Shown here piece after piece: positions 8,785 through 16,707 of a stretch of 64,000 nucleotides of DNA. The notes under the pieces were generated by a model. It worked only from the letters and a program-made list of their open reading frames with translations, did no database searches and was not told the DNA's origin. The translations under genes were made by a program, and so were the position numbers. Origin of the DNA: Pseudomonadota bacterium (GTDB taxonomy: Bacteria; Pseudomonadota; Alphaproteobacteria; Sphingomonadales; Sphingomonadaceae). Position 1 is the first letter of the stretch; every line of letters begins with the position of its first letter. The stretch lies in contig JAKPHK010000114.1 of NCBI GenBank assembly GCA_029550345.1, forward strand, positions 20,241-84,240, given 5' to 3'.

Positions 8785-9243
8785 ATGAGCTTGGCCCCCG
8801 CCCCTCCATCCGGCCTGATTGAAGGCACGCTCCACCGATTTGCGGTGCGCGCCTATTTTGAGGATACCGACCTTTCGGGGGTGGTCTATCACGCCAACTA
8901 CCTGCGCTGGTTCGAACGCGCCCGGTCCGATTTCGTGCGGCTGCTGGGGATTGACCAGCGCGCAGTAAACGAAGCGGGCGAAGGCGCCTTCGCCGTGGCC
9001 GACCTGTCGATCCGTTATGCCGCCCCGGCCCGGCTCGATGATGGCGTGCTGATCGAAACCGTCTGTGAGGAACTGGGTGCGGCATCGTGCCGGATGCACC
9101 AGAAGGCCTTCCGCGAAGACGGCAAGCTGCTGGCCGAGGCGAACTTTCGCGTCGGCTTCGTTTCCCCCGAAGGCCGCCCGCGCCGAATGCCCGAAGCCTG
9201 GCGCGCGGCCTTTTCCGCGATTATCCCCGAAGGAACCCGATGA
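8785..9243 (+). CDS. ybgC: YbgC-type acyl-CoA thioesterase
   Basis: A hotdog-fold thioesterase of 152 residues that starts the tol-pal cluster. The signature YFEDTDLSGVVYHANYLRWFE contains the catalytic aspartate near residue 30 and the HANYLR substrate-site motif. YbgC enzymes hydrolyse short or medium acyl-CoAs and associate with phospholipid metabolism at the envelope. Its stop overlaps tolQ (ATGA), so the two are translated together. Confidence 0.93.
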   Translation: MSLAPAPPSGLIEGTLHRFAVRAYFEDTDLSGVVYHANYLRWFERARSDFVRLLGIDQRAVNEAGEGAFAVADLSIRYAAPARLDDGVLIETVCEELGAASCRMHQKAFREDGKLLAEANFRVGFVSPEGRPRRMPEAWRAAFSAIIPEGTR

Positions 9244-9953
9244 CCCAGTTGTCCCTGTTTGCTGCCGCCGTCACCACCCCGGCAGCGCCCGCGCATCTCA
9301 ATCCGCTCCAGCTGTTCCTTGATGCCGATATCGTGGTCAAGGTCGTGATGATCGGGCTGATCCTTGCTTCGGTCTGGGTCTGGACGATCATTGCCTCTTT
9401 CACCATGCGCTATGGCAAGATCAGCAGGGCCTGCGACAGCTATGAGCGCGATTTCTGGAAGGCTGCCGATATCGACGCTTTCCAGGCCGAACGCGGCAAG
9501 GGCGATGTGCCCACGGCCCGGGTTGCGGCAGCGGCGATCGGTGAATGGCGCCGCTCAACCGGAGGCAAGTCACTTGACCGCGAAGGCACGCGCCAACGGC
9601 TCGCCCAGGCGATGGACGGGGCGATTGCGCAAGAGGCGGACAATCTGTCCGAACGGCTCAATTTTCTGGCCACGGTGGGTTCTGTTGCCCCGTTCGTGGG
9701 GCTGTTCGGCACCGTCTGGGGGATCATGAACAGCTTCTTCCAGATCGGTCAGCAGCAAAACTCATCGCTGGCAGTGGTCGCCCCCGGTATTTCCGAGGCG
9801 CTGTTCGCCACCGCGATCGGCCTGTTCGCGGCGATTCCGGCGGTGATCGCCTACAACCGGCTGTCGCACCGCGTGAACCAGCTTGAAGCCCGGCTCCAGC
9901 GCTTTGCCGACCGGTTCCACGCCAGCCTCAGCCGCGAACTGGAAGCACAGTAA
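9240..9953 (+). CDS. tolQ: Tol-Pal proton channel protein TolQ
   Basis: TolQ forms the inner-membrane proton channel with TolR and drives TolA, keeping the outer membrane attached during division. The 237-residue protein has three membrane segments: near residues 25-50, then about 140-165 (FLATVGSVAPFVGLFGTVWG, the conserved MotA/TolQ/ExbB core), and about 180-205 (ISEALFATAIGLFAAIPAV). I chose the ATG at 9240, which overlaps the ybgC stop, rather than an upstream extension of the open frame into ybgC. An unusual inverted repeat separates it from tolR. Confidence 0.95.
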   Translation: MTQLSLFAAAVTTPAAPAHLNPLQLFLDADIVVKVVMIGLILASVWVWTIIASFTMRYGKISRACDSYERDFWKAADIDAFQAERGKGDVPTARVAAAAIGEWRRSTGGKSLDREGTRQRLAQAMDGAIAQEADNLSERLNFLATVGSVAPFVGLFGTVWGIMNSFFQIGQQQNSSLAVVAPGISEALFATAIGLFAAIPAVIAYNRLSHRVNQLEARLQRFADRFHASLSRELEAQ

Positions 9954-9988
9954 TGGGCATGGACCGCGCCCGCTTCGCTGCCGCTTGC

Positions 9989-10071
9989 GCAACACCGGCC
10001 CGCTCCCCCGGCCCGGCCACCCGGCAGGTTACCATATGGGTGGCCGGGCCGGGGGAGCGGGCCGGTGTTGC
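9989..10071. repeat. perfect 34-bp inverted repeat between tolQ and tolR
   Basis: Two arms at 9989-10022 and 10038-10071 are exact reverse complements over 34 bases, separated by a 15-base spacer containing ACCATAT. The arms are almost wholly G and C and include CCGGCCCGCTCCCCCGG on the left. As RNA this would be an extremely stable stem. No T tract follows, so it is not a standard intrinsic terminator. It may be a dispersed palindromic repeat or a processing/stability element that tunes TolQ relative to TolR. No second copy was noticed in this window. Confidence 0.9.
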
Positions 10072-10104
10072 CTTCCGCCGTGAGGCGGGCAAGGGCGCGA
10101 TCTG

Positions 10105-10545
10105 ATGGCCTTTTCCGCCCCCAATCGCCGCAACGGACGCCGCGGCCGCACCCCGATGGCGGAAATCAACGTCACCCCGCTGGTTGACGTGATGCTGGTG
10201 CTGCTGATCATTTTCATGGTCACTGCGCCGCTGCTCAGCGCCGGGGTGCCGGTTGACCTGCCGGACAGCAACGCCAAGCCGCTCAACCAGAACCCCAGCG
10301 AGATCAACCTGTCGATCGCAGCCGACGGGGTGATTTATCTGGGTGACAGTGCACTGGCCCCCGGTGATCTGGCGGCCAGCCTGGCCGCGGTCCCTCCTGG
10401 GCCGGATGGCAAGCCTCCGCAAGTCACGCTGCGGGCCGATCGCAGTCTGGACTATGGCCGGGTGATGGCAGTGATGGGTGAGCTTAATCGCGCCGGTTTC
10501 ACCGCGATTTCGCTGGTCACCACCGGTTCAGTTCCAAGCCCATAG
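10105..10545 (+). CDS. tolR: Tol-Pal protein TolR
   Basis: A 146-residue ExbD/TolR protein. The single membrane helix (INVTPLVDVMLVLLIIFMV) near residues 27-48 contains the conserved aspartate that carries protons. The periplasmic domain follows, with VTLRADRSLDYGRVMAVMGE. It works with TolQ in the proton channel. It is preceded by the inverted repeat and followed 9 bases later by tolA. Confidence 0.95.
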   Translation: MAFSAPNRRNGRRGRTPMAEINVTPLVDVMLVLLIIFMVTAPLLSAGVPVDLPDSNAKPLNQNPSEINLSIAADGVIYLGDSALAPGDLAASLAAVPPGPDGKPPQVTLRADRSLDYGRVMAVMGELNRAGFTAISLVTTGSVPSP

Positions 10546-10554
10546 CCTGATACG

Positions 10555-11391
10555 ATGGCCGCAACCGCGCTCAACAGTGAAGAAAAAATCGGCCTGGGTG
10601 TGGCCGCGCTGGGCCATGTCGCGCTGGCACTGGTGTTGATGATGACCAAGCAGCCTGCTCCGTTGCCCCCGGTCGAGCGGGTCAGTGTGACGCTGAGCGA
10701 CGAGGTTGGCGCGGTTTCCACTTCGCCCGATCCCACCGCCAATCCGGCGCCGGACAAGGGTCCGCAGCTGGGTGAGCCGGCCCCGGAAGCTGCTCCCGAA
10801 CCCGAACCGGTACCAGCGCCAAAGGCCAGCGCCGCGCCCGCCCCGGCTCCGCGGCCGACCACTGCTCCGCCCCAGAAAGTTCCGCCCAGGCAGGCCCAGA
10901 CCCCGCCGAGCAAATGGCCCTTCGCCCCGCCCGGCAAAACTCCGCCCACTCCCAACCCGCAAAAGGGTAAGACCCCGCCGACCGCCAGGACGGGCACCAG
11001 CGATTTCGACAAGGCGTTCGCTCCCGGCATTCCCGGCGGTAGCGGCAAGGACAAGACCCCGCCCGCCAGCAAGGCATCGGCGCAGCAGGTCTCATCGTGG
11101 TCATCGCTGATCGGCAGCAAGGTGCGCGGACCGTGGGATTCCTGCCCGGTCAGCGGGCTTGACGTGAACAAGCTGCGGGCCACGGTGCGATTTACGCTCG
11201 ATCAGAATGGCCGCGTGCTGGCGATCGAACCGTTCGACGTGACCGGGATAACCGATGCAAATCGCCCGCAGGTCAAACCGTTCAAGGATTGCGCGGTGCG
11301 CGCGATCAAGCTGGCAGCCCCCTTTGCCGGCTTGCCGCCGGAATTCTATGACCAGTGGAAGAACCGCAAACTGAACTTCTCGAAGCAATAG
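10555..11391 (+). CDS. tolA: TolA-like cell envelope protein
   Basis: A 278-residue protein in the tolA position. One N-terminal membrane helix is near residues 13-30. A long proline/alanine/lysine-rich region (about 45-170) should span the periplasm, and a compact C-terminal domain (about 180-275) contains two cysteines (WDSCPV and FKDCAV) that could form a disulfide. The linker replaces the helical Ala/Lys repeats of enterobacterial TolA, as is usual in alphaproteobacteria, so the call rests mostly on context and architecture. tolB begins 12 bases later. Confidence 0.85.
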   Translation: MAATALNSEEKIGLGVAALGHVALALVLMMTKQPAPLPPVERVSVTLSDEVGAVSTSPDPTANPAPDKGPQLGEPAPEAAPEPEPVPAPKASAAPAPAPRPTTAPPQKVPPRQAQTPPSKWPFAPPGKTPPTPNPQKGKTPPTARTGTSDFDKAFAPGIPGGSGKDKTPPASKASAQQVSSWSSLIGSKVRGPWDSCPVSGLDVNKLRATVRFTLDQNGRVLAIEPFDVTGITDANRPQVKPFKDCAVRAIKLAAPFAGLPPEFYDQWKNRKLNFSKQ

Positions 11392-11402
11392 GGAACACCC
11401 GC

Positions 11403-12758
11403 GTGAAGAAACTGATCCCCTTCCTGATCGCCGCCGCCATGCCGGCTTCGGCCCTGTTGGCCCAGGACGCGGCCCCACAGCCGACTGCTGCCGAAGTGGA
11501 AGAGGATGTGGTCGGCACGCTGGACGCCAACGACGCCCGGATCGCCATTCCTGCCTTTGCCACCAATGCCGACGTGCCGACCCAGACCAGCGCGGGCAGC
11601 ACCTCTACCCTGGGGTTTCAGATCGCCAACGTGATCTTTGGAGATTTGCGCAACAACGGCCTGTTCAAGCCGACCGGGCCTTCAGCCCTGCCGCGCCCGG
11701 CGCTCAGCCAGGTTCAGGCGCCCGATTACGGCGGCTGGCGCGGGCGCGGGGCCGATATGCTGGTTCAGGGCTATGTCCGGGCCGAAGCGGGCGGCAATGT
11801 CACCGTCGGCTGCTATCTCTATGATGTCGCGCTTGGTCAGCAGACCGCCAAGGCCGGCTGGACAGTGCCGCCGGGCGAGTGGCGCCGCGCCGCGCACAAG
11901 TGCGCCGACATGGTCTATTCCCGGCTCAGCGGGGAGAACCCGTTCTTTGACAGCCGGGTTGCCTATATCGCCGAAACCGGGCCCAAGAACCGGCGGATGA
12001 AGCGGCTGGCGATCATGGATTCGGACGGGGCCAACCACCGCTATCTGACCACCGGCCAGGCCACCGCGCTAACCCCGCGCTATGCCCCGGATTACAAGTC
12101 GATCCTGTACCTGAGCTATTACAACGGCCAGCCCCGGATCTATATCTACGATCTGACGACCGACAAGCAGCGCCTGCTGCTGCAATCCAGCAATCCGCTG
12201 TTCGCGCCGCGCTGGTCGCCCGATGGCAAGTGGATCCTCTATTCGATGGCGATCGGCGGCAATACCGATATTTACAAGATGCCCTCGGCCGGGGGCGCTG
12301 CGATCAAGCTGACCGACGCGCCGGGGATCGACATCGGCGGATCGTTCAGCCCGGACGGCAACCGGATCGTCTTCGAAAGCGATCGCAGCGGCAGCCAGCA
12401 AGTCTATGTGATGAACGCCGATGGCAGCGGGCAAAAGCGGATCAGCTTCTTCGGCGGCCGCGCAGCGACGCCGGAGTGGTCCCCGCGCGGAGACCAGATC
12501 GCCTTTACCCATATCGCCGGGAATTTCCGGATCGCGGTGATGGATCCGGCAGGCGGGAACCTGCGCTATCTGACTGACAGCTGGCAGGATGAAGCGCCCA
12601 CCTGGGCGCCCAACGGCCGAGTGATCCAGTTCTTCCGCACCACCCGCGGCAGCGGCAAGACCGGGGTCTGGCAGGTCGATCTGACCGGCAAGAACGAACG
12701 CAAGCTGGAAACGCCGGTGGACGGCAGCGATCCCGCCTGGGGACCGCTTCGTCCCTGA
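11403..12758 (+). CDS. tolB: Tol-Pal periplasmic protein TolB
   Basis: TolB is the periplasmic partner linking Pal to the inner-membrane Tol complex. The 451-residue protein starts at the GTG at 11403 with a signal peptide ending ASALLAQ. The N-terminal domain (about 40-170) precedes a six-bladed propeller whose repeats show as PRWSPDGKWILY, SFSPDGNRIVFESDR, PEWSPRGDQIAF and PTWAPNGRVIQF. An upstream in-frame ATG lies inside tolA and would hide the signal peptide, so I reject it. Confidence 0.95.
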   Translation: MKKLIPFLIAAAMPASALLAQDAAPQPTAAEVEEDVVGTLDANDARIAIPAFATNADVPTQTSAGSTSTLGFQIANVIFGDLRNNGLFKPTGPSALPRPALSQVQAPDYGGWRGRGADMLVQGYVRAEAGGNVTVGCYLYDVALGQQTAKAGWTVPPGEWRRAAHKCADMVYSRLSGENPFFDSRVAYIAETGPKNRRMKRLAIMDSDGANHRYLTTGQATALTPRYAPDYKSILYLSYYNGQPRIYIYDLTTDKQRLLLQSSNPLFAPRWSPDGKWILYSMAIGGNTDIYKMPSAGGAAIKLTDAPGIDIGGSFSPDGNRIVFESDRSGSQQVYVMNADGSGQKRISFFGGRAATPEWSPRGDQIAFTHIAGNFRIAVMDPAGGNLRYLTDSWQDEAPTWAPNGRVIQFFRTTRGSGKTGVWQVDLTGKNERKLETPVDGSDPAWGPLRP

Positions 12759-12812
12759 GACCAATTGACTCCATGGGGGCAAGCCATGAAGCTGTATGCA
12801 AAGGAGATGCCC

Positions 12813-13328
12813 ATGAACACCCGCCTGACCCTGTCTCTGCTGCTCGCCGTGGGCCTTGGCCTTTCCGCCTGCGCCAAGAAAGCGCCTGAAGTTCTGCCCC
12901 CCGATCCGGGCGGCACCCCCGCCGCGACCGAGTCCGCCGGCGGCGATACCGGCGCGCCCACCCCCGGCAGCCAGGCCGATTTCGTTGCCCAGATGATGGG
13001 GCAGGACACGATCTATTTCGACACCGATCGTTATAACATCGACGCCACCGATCAGCAGGCCCTGGCGATGCAGGCGCAGTGGCTGATGAAATATCCGGCC
13101 AAGCGGATCACGATCGAAGGCCACGCCGACGAACGCGGCACCCGCGAATACAACCTTGCGCTGGGTGAACGCCGGGCCAATGCGGCCAAGAACTATCTGG
13201 TCAGCCTGGGGATCGAACCGGGCCGGATCAGCACGGTTTCCTATGGCAAGGAACGCCCGGTCGCACTGGGCAGCGATGAAGCCAGCTGGCAGCGCAACCG
13301 CCGCGCGGTTACCATTACGGTCGATTGA
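12813..13328 (+). CDS. pal: peptidoglycan-associated lipoprotein Pal
   Basis: Pal is an outer-membrane lipoprotein that binds peptidoglycan. The 171-residue protein has a lipoprotein signal peptide with lipobox LSAC (cysteine near residue 21). A disordered Pro/Gly-rich stretch follows, then an OmpA domain with TIEGHADERGTREYN and LGERRANAAKNYL, which contains the peptidoglycan-binding aspartate and arginine. The start at 12813 is supported by AAGGAG at 12801-12806; in-frame ATGs at 12786 and 12807 have less support. Confidence 0.96.
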   Translation: MNTRLTLSLLLAVGLGLSACAKKAPEVLPPDPGGTPAATESAGGDTGAPTPGSQADFVAQMMGQDTIYFDTDRYNIDATDQQALAMQAQWLMKYPAKRITIEGHADERGTREYNLALGERRANAAKNYLVSLGIEPGRISTVSYGKERPVALGSDEASWQRNRRAVTITVD

Positions 13329-13340
13329 TCGACCTGCCCG

Positions 13341-13383
13341 ATCCCGCCGCGCCGCAGCCTCATCGCGGGCCGGGCGGCGGGAT
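13341..13383. terminator. hairpin between pal and a convergent gene
   Basis: ATCCCGCCGC at 13341-13350 and its exact complement at 13374-13383 form a 10-bp stem with a long loop between the ends of two convergent genes. No T run follows on either strand, so termination function is only likely by position. Confidence 0.4.
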
Positions 13384-13559
13384 TACTGCAATGGCGGCAG
13401 CAGCGGCCCGAACAGCGTCGGCGGCGTGAAACCGGCCTCTATCGGGATCCAGCCGCGCGCGTCTTCGGCCAGTTGCACCCCGGCCTGCTGACCCAGCAGG
13501 ACGAAGCTGACCATGGCCAGCACCGAAACGGCGATTGAGAGGGCGAGTTGCTTGCTCAT
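13383..13559 (-). CDS. 58-residue hypothetical membrane protein
   Basis: An open frame opposite pal encodes 58 residues: MSKQLA, then one hydrophobic segment (about 6-25), then a soluble tail rich in Gly and Pro (TPPTLFGPLLPPLQ). It could be a single-pass inner-membrane or secreted peptide. No family is recognised. It is convergent with pal and fills the gap before the J-domain gene, which runs the other way. Confidence 0.5.
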   Translation of the reverse strand: MSKQLALSIAVSVLAMVSFVLLGQQAGVQLAEDARGWIPIEAGFTPPTLFGPLLPPLQ

Positions 13560-13683
13560 GATCCGCTGACCTTGTTCGCCCGCTATAGGCTGCGCACGCG
13601 CTCCCCGCCAGCGGTAGTTGTCTGCATGATGTACCGGTTTGCCCGCTTGCGCGCTGCCCCTGCTTGGGCCTATCGCAGGCGCG

Positions 13684-14217
13684 ATGGCCAGAGCAACGCG
13701 ATCCGATAACTGGGGCTTTCCGCGCTGGCGCGGCTATGGCGGCAGCCGCGAGGCGGCGCAGGTCCGCTTGTGCGATCGGCACGGCTGCACCGAACCGGGC
13801 AATTGCCCCGCGCCGAAAAGCCCGAACAGCCCGGATCGCTGGATGTTCTGCCAGCGCCACGCCGCCGAATACAACGCCGGGTGGGACTATTTCGCCGGGC
13901 TCGATGCCGAAGAGGCCGCCGCGCGCGAAGCCGAAGAGCGCCAGAGCCATGAAGGCTACCACGAAAGTGCGCACTATGGCTGGGCCGGTTCGGGCGATGG
14001 CAGCCGCAGCAGGGATGAACTGCGGGCGCTGGAAGTGCTGGGCCTGACCCCGGATGCTGATTTCGAAGAGGTCAAGAAAGCCTGGCGAAACAAAGCCAAG
14101 GAAGTCCACCCCGATGTCCGCCCCGGCGACGAGGATGCGGCCAAGGCCTTTCAGGCGCTGCAACTGGCCTACGAAGTTCTCCGCGCTGCCGAGGAACGGC
14201 GCGAGTGGAAGGGCTGA
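13684..14217 (+). CDS. J-domain protein
   Basis: A 177-residue protein with a J domain at its C-terminal end (about 115-175), containing the essential HPD tripeptide in EVHPDVRPGDED. It should stimulate the ATPase of a DnaK-type chaperone. The N-terminal half carries a cysteine/histidine cluster (CDRHGCTEPGNC and MFCQRHAAEYN) that may bind zinc. There is no G/F region or substrate domain, so it is a class III (DnaJ-like) co-chaperone. I chose the ATG at 13684; the open frame runs 15 codons further upstream. Confidence 0.85.
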   Translation: MARATRSDNWGFPRWRGYGGSREAAQVRLCDRHGCTEPGNCPAPKSPNSPDRWMFCQRHAAEYNAGWDYFAGLDAEEAAAREAEERQSHEGYHESAHYGWAGSGDGSRSRDELRALEVLGLTPDADFEEVKKAWRNKAKEVHPDVRPGDEDAAKAFQALQLAYEVLRAAEERREWKG

Positions 14218-14281
14218 AATTCGCCGCTTCGGCAGGAATTCGTTAGCTTTGACGCCTTAGGATGCCCCCAAAGGGGGCAGC

Positions 14282-15358
14282 GTGATGCCGATTGCCAGGG
14301 CCAGCCATAACCGCGCCGCGGACGCCGGGGATCCGGCGCTCGACGGTGCCTGGCGTTGGCTTGAGGGCGCCGCCGTACTGCCCACGCAAACCCGATCGTT
14401 TCACAATGCTCTGGCCGCGACCTTTCTGGTCGGAACGCCGGTGGCGATGTTCATGGCCCGGCAGGGCGAAACGGCCGAGGCGCTGCTGCCACTGGTCCAT
14501 TCGCCCGGCCTGCTGGCCCGCTGGCGTCTGGCCGGAGCGCGTGAAGTCTATGAGCCGGGCGATGCGCTGCTCGCTTCGCCAGGCGCGGCAGACAGTCTGG
14601 CCCGGGAACTGGCGCAGCAAAGCCGACCAATCGTGCTGGATCGGATTCCGGCCGATTCGCCGCTGATCCCGGCGCTGCGTCAGGCGATGCGCGGGCGCGG
14701 CCTGTGCGTGGTGCGCCAGGCCGAGGCCTGCCCGACGATTGCGCTCGATGCCACATGGAGCGACCCTGCCACGCGGTTCAATGCCGGACGCCGGTCAGAC
14801 TTCCGCCGGGCCTTGCGCAAGGCGGAGGAGTGCGGGGCCGTCTCGTTCGAGGTGTCCTGCCCCGCGCTGTCTGATTTCGACGAGCGTTTCGACGAAGCGA
14901 TCGCGGTTGAAATCAGCAGCTGGAAACGCGCAGCCGGGACCGCGATTGCCAGCGATCCGGCCAAGGAGGCGTTTTTCCGCACCTATCTGCGCAGTGAATG
15001 CGAGAGCGGGGCGCTGCGGATCGCCTTCATGCGGATCGATGGCCGGCCCGTGGCGATGCAACTGGGTGTGGTGCTGGGCGGGCGATTTTGGCTCTACAAG
15101 ATTGGTTATGACGAGGCATACCGCAAATGTTCGCCGGGCACCTTGCTGATGCTCCACTGCATTGGCGAAGCAGCGCGGACCGGGCTTAACGCCTTTGAAC
15201 TGCTGGGCAATGCCGAACCCTGGATTGCCGAACTGTGGACCGAAACGGCGATGCCGTGCCTATCGCTCAGGACCTATCCGGTTTCACTGGCGGGCGCGGC
15301 TGCACTGGCAACCGATGGTCTGGCCTGGCTGCGGCAACGCCTGAAGGGGCGGGGATGA
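14282..15358 (+). CDS. GNAT-family acetyltransferase (CelD/BcsL-like)
   Basis: A 358-residue protein with the BioF2-like / CelD-type acyltransferase domain in its C-terminal two thirds. Recognisable parts are GRRSDFRRALRKAEE, then FRTYLRSECESGALRIAFM and the cofactor-side segment GYDEAYRKCSPGTLLMLH. Relatives act in polysaccharide or cell-surface modification. GTG at 14282 and ATG at 14285 are both possible starts. Its stop overlaps the start of the proline-dehydrogenase-like gene (ATGA), so the two products may act in one pathway; the substrate is not known. Confidence 0.75.
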   Translation: MMPIARASHNRAADAGDPALDGAWRWLEGAAVLPTQTRSFHNALAATFLVGTPVAMFMARQGETAEALLPLVHSPGLLARWRLAGAREVYEPGDALLASPGAADSLARELAQQSRPIVLDRIPADSPLIPALRQAMRGRGLCVVRQAEACPTIALDATWSDPATRFNAGRRSDFRRALRKAEECGAVSFEVSCPALSDFDERFDEAIAVEISSWKRAAGTAIASDPAKEAFFRTYLRSECESGALRIAFMRIDGRPVAMQLGVVLGGRFWLYKIGYDEAYRKCSPGTLLMLHCIGEAARTGLNAFELLGNAEPWIAELWTETAMPCLSLRTYPVSLAGAAALATDGLAWLRQRLKGRG

Positions 15359-16173
15359 GCTCGCATGCCTGGGCACGGCTGCGCGATCTGCGTTATGCCT
15401 TGCCGGGCAAGGTCGGCGGCTGGCTGCCCGAACCCGATCCGGCCCGACTGGCACGGACCATCCGCGAACAGGGGCTGGCCCTGACTTTCGGCTATTTCGC
15501 TGCTGACGCGGCACCGTCCCGGGCCATCGTCGCGGCCTATTGCGGGCTGGCCGATTCACTGCGCGCCAGCGGGGCCGATGGCTATCTTTCGGTCAAGGCG
15601 CCCCAGATCGGGTTCGATGCCGATGCGGTCGGCCGGATCGCGGCAAATGGCGTGGAGCTGCTGTTCGATGCCCACGGGCCCGATCAGGCCGATCGCACTC
15701 TGGCCCTGGCCCTGCGGTTCACGGCAGGTTGCGCGCTTCCGGCGCGCTGGCGGCGCAGTCTTGGCGATGCCAGAGGGCTGCGCGATACCGCAATCCGGAT
15801 CAGGCTGGTCAAGGGGGAATGGGCCGATCCGCAGCCCGAAGCGGGCGATCTGAATGCCGCCTATCTCGAACTTGCCGCGGAGCTGGCCGGGCGCAGCGCA
15901 CCAGTGGCGGTGGCGACGCACGATCCGGTCCTTGCGCAGCGCGCGCTGGGTCTGCTCAAGGCGGCGGGCACCCCTTGCGAGCTGGAGCAATTGCGCGGAC
16001 TACCCCGCCGCCGAACCATGGGCGTGGCCCGTGAACAGCAGGTTCCGGTGCGCATCTACCTGCCGCAGGGGCCGGGCTGGTGGCCCTATGCGATCAACCA
16101 GGCGCTGGCCCGGCCCTATCTGCCCGGCTGGTGGTTGAACGACCTTACCGGTCGCGTGCCGGCAGCCGCTTGA
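15355..16173 (+). CDS. proline dehydrogenase-like FAD protein
   Basis: A 272-residue barrel-type protein. The C-terminal VPVRIYLPQGPGWWPYAINQA resembles the proline dehydrogenase signature (VRVYVPYG..W.PYA), and RIRLVKGEW matches the strand that contacts FAD. Proline dehydrogenase oxidises proline to pyrroline-5-carboxylate. This protein is shorter than PutA-type domains and the usual Arg-Arg pair after YA is replaced, so its substrate may not be proline. It is translationally coupled to the GNAT gene and overlaps the convergent thioesterase by 29 bases. Confidence 0.7.
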   Translation: MSSHAWARLRDLRYALPGKVGGWLPEPDPARLARTIREQGLALTFGYFAADAAPSRAIVAAYCGLADSLRASGADGYLSVKAPQIGFDADAVGRIAANGVELLFDAHGPDQADRTLALALRFTAGCALPARWRRSLGDARGLRDTAIRIRLVKGEWADPQPEAGDLNAAYLELAAELAGRSAPVAVATHDPVLAQRALGLLKAAGTPCELEQLRGLPRRRTMGVAREQQVPVRIYLPQGPGWWPYAINQALARPYLPGWWLNDLTGRVPAAA

Positions 16174-16645
16174 TCGAACCCGAAAAGGCCAGAACCGGGC
16201 GATCGTTGTCCGCAACGTCGTAGATGATCCCCCGCACGAAGACCATCGAGATACCGGCCCGCACCACCTCGCCGCGGGCAACCAGCAGCTTGCCCGGCAC
16301 CGCCGCATTGACGAATTCGCAGTTGCAGGTGACGGTGACGCCATGGACCTGGTTGTTCATGCCGCCCGCGATCATGAACAGCGAATAGTCGGCAAAGGTC
16401 ATCAGCGATCCGCCGTGGATGTTCCCCCCGGCGTTGCAGTTCTTTTCATCGGGCAGGAACCCGCAGATCATCTTCTTGCGCTCGGGCCGGCAATAGAACG
16501 GCCCGGTATGATCCTCGAACGCATCGGACGGCTCGTAGTGATACCAGCCGGCCCATTGCCCTTCGGTGACCTTTTTCAACCCGGCACGGGTCGGTTCGTC
16601 CTCAAGCCCTTCGGGCAGCATCTTGTCATGCGGTTCTTCGGACAT
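16145..16645 (-). CDS. PaaI-family hotdog thioesterase
   Basis: A 166-residue protein with a hotdog domain. The segment NCNAGGNIHGGSLMTFADY contains the family motif (N..G..HGG), with the active-site Asn/His-Gly-Gly, followed by VTVTCNCEFVNAAVPGKLLV. It should hydrolyse an acyl-CoA thioester. I chose the ATG at 16645 (MSEEPHDK); 11 more codons upstream are open. It overlaps the end of the convergent proline-dehydrogenase-like gene. Confidence 0.8.
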   Translation of the reverse strand: MSEEPHDKMLPEGLEDEPTRAGLKKVTEGQWAGWYHYEPSDAFEDHTGPFYCRPERKKMICGFLPDEKNCNAGGNIHGGSLMTFADYSLFMIAGGMNNQVHGVTVTCNCEFVNAAVPGKLLVARGEVVRAGISMVFVRGIIYDVADNDRPVLAFSGSIKRLPARDR

Positions 16646-16707
16646 TGCTTGAGGCTCCCCGTGCAGTCCCCTGGGCATCAGCAGAATGCCGGCCCAGGGG
16701 CAAGCCC

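Noticed and set aside
12069..13124. A 351-codon antisense frame across tolB and pal
   Set aside because: Spans two well-supported genes and has no motif.
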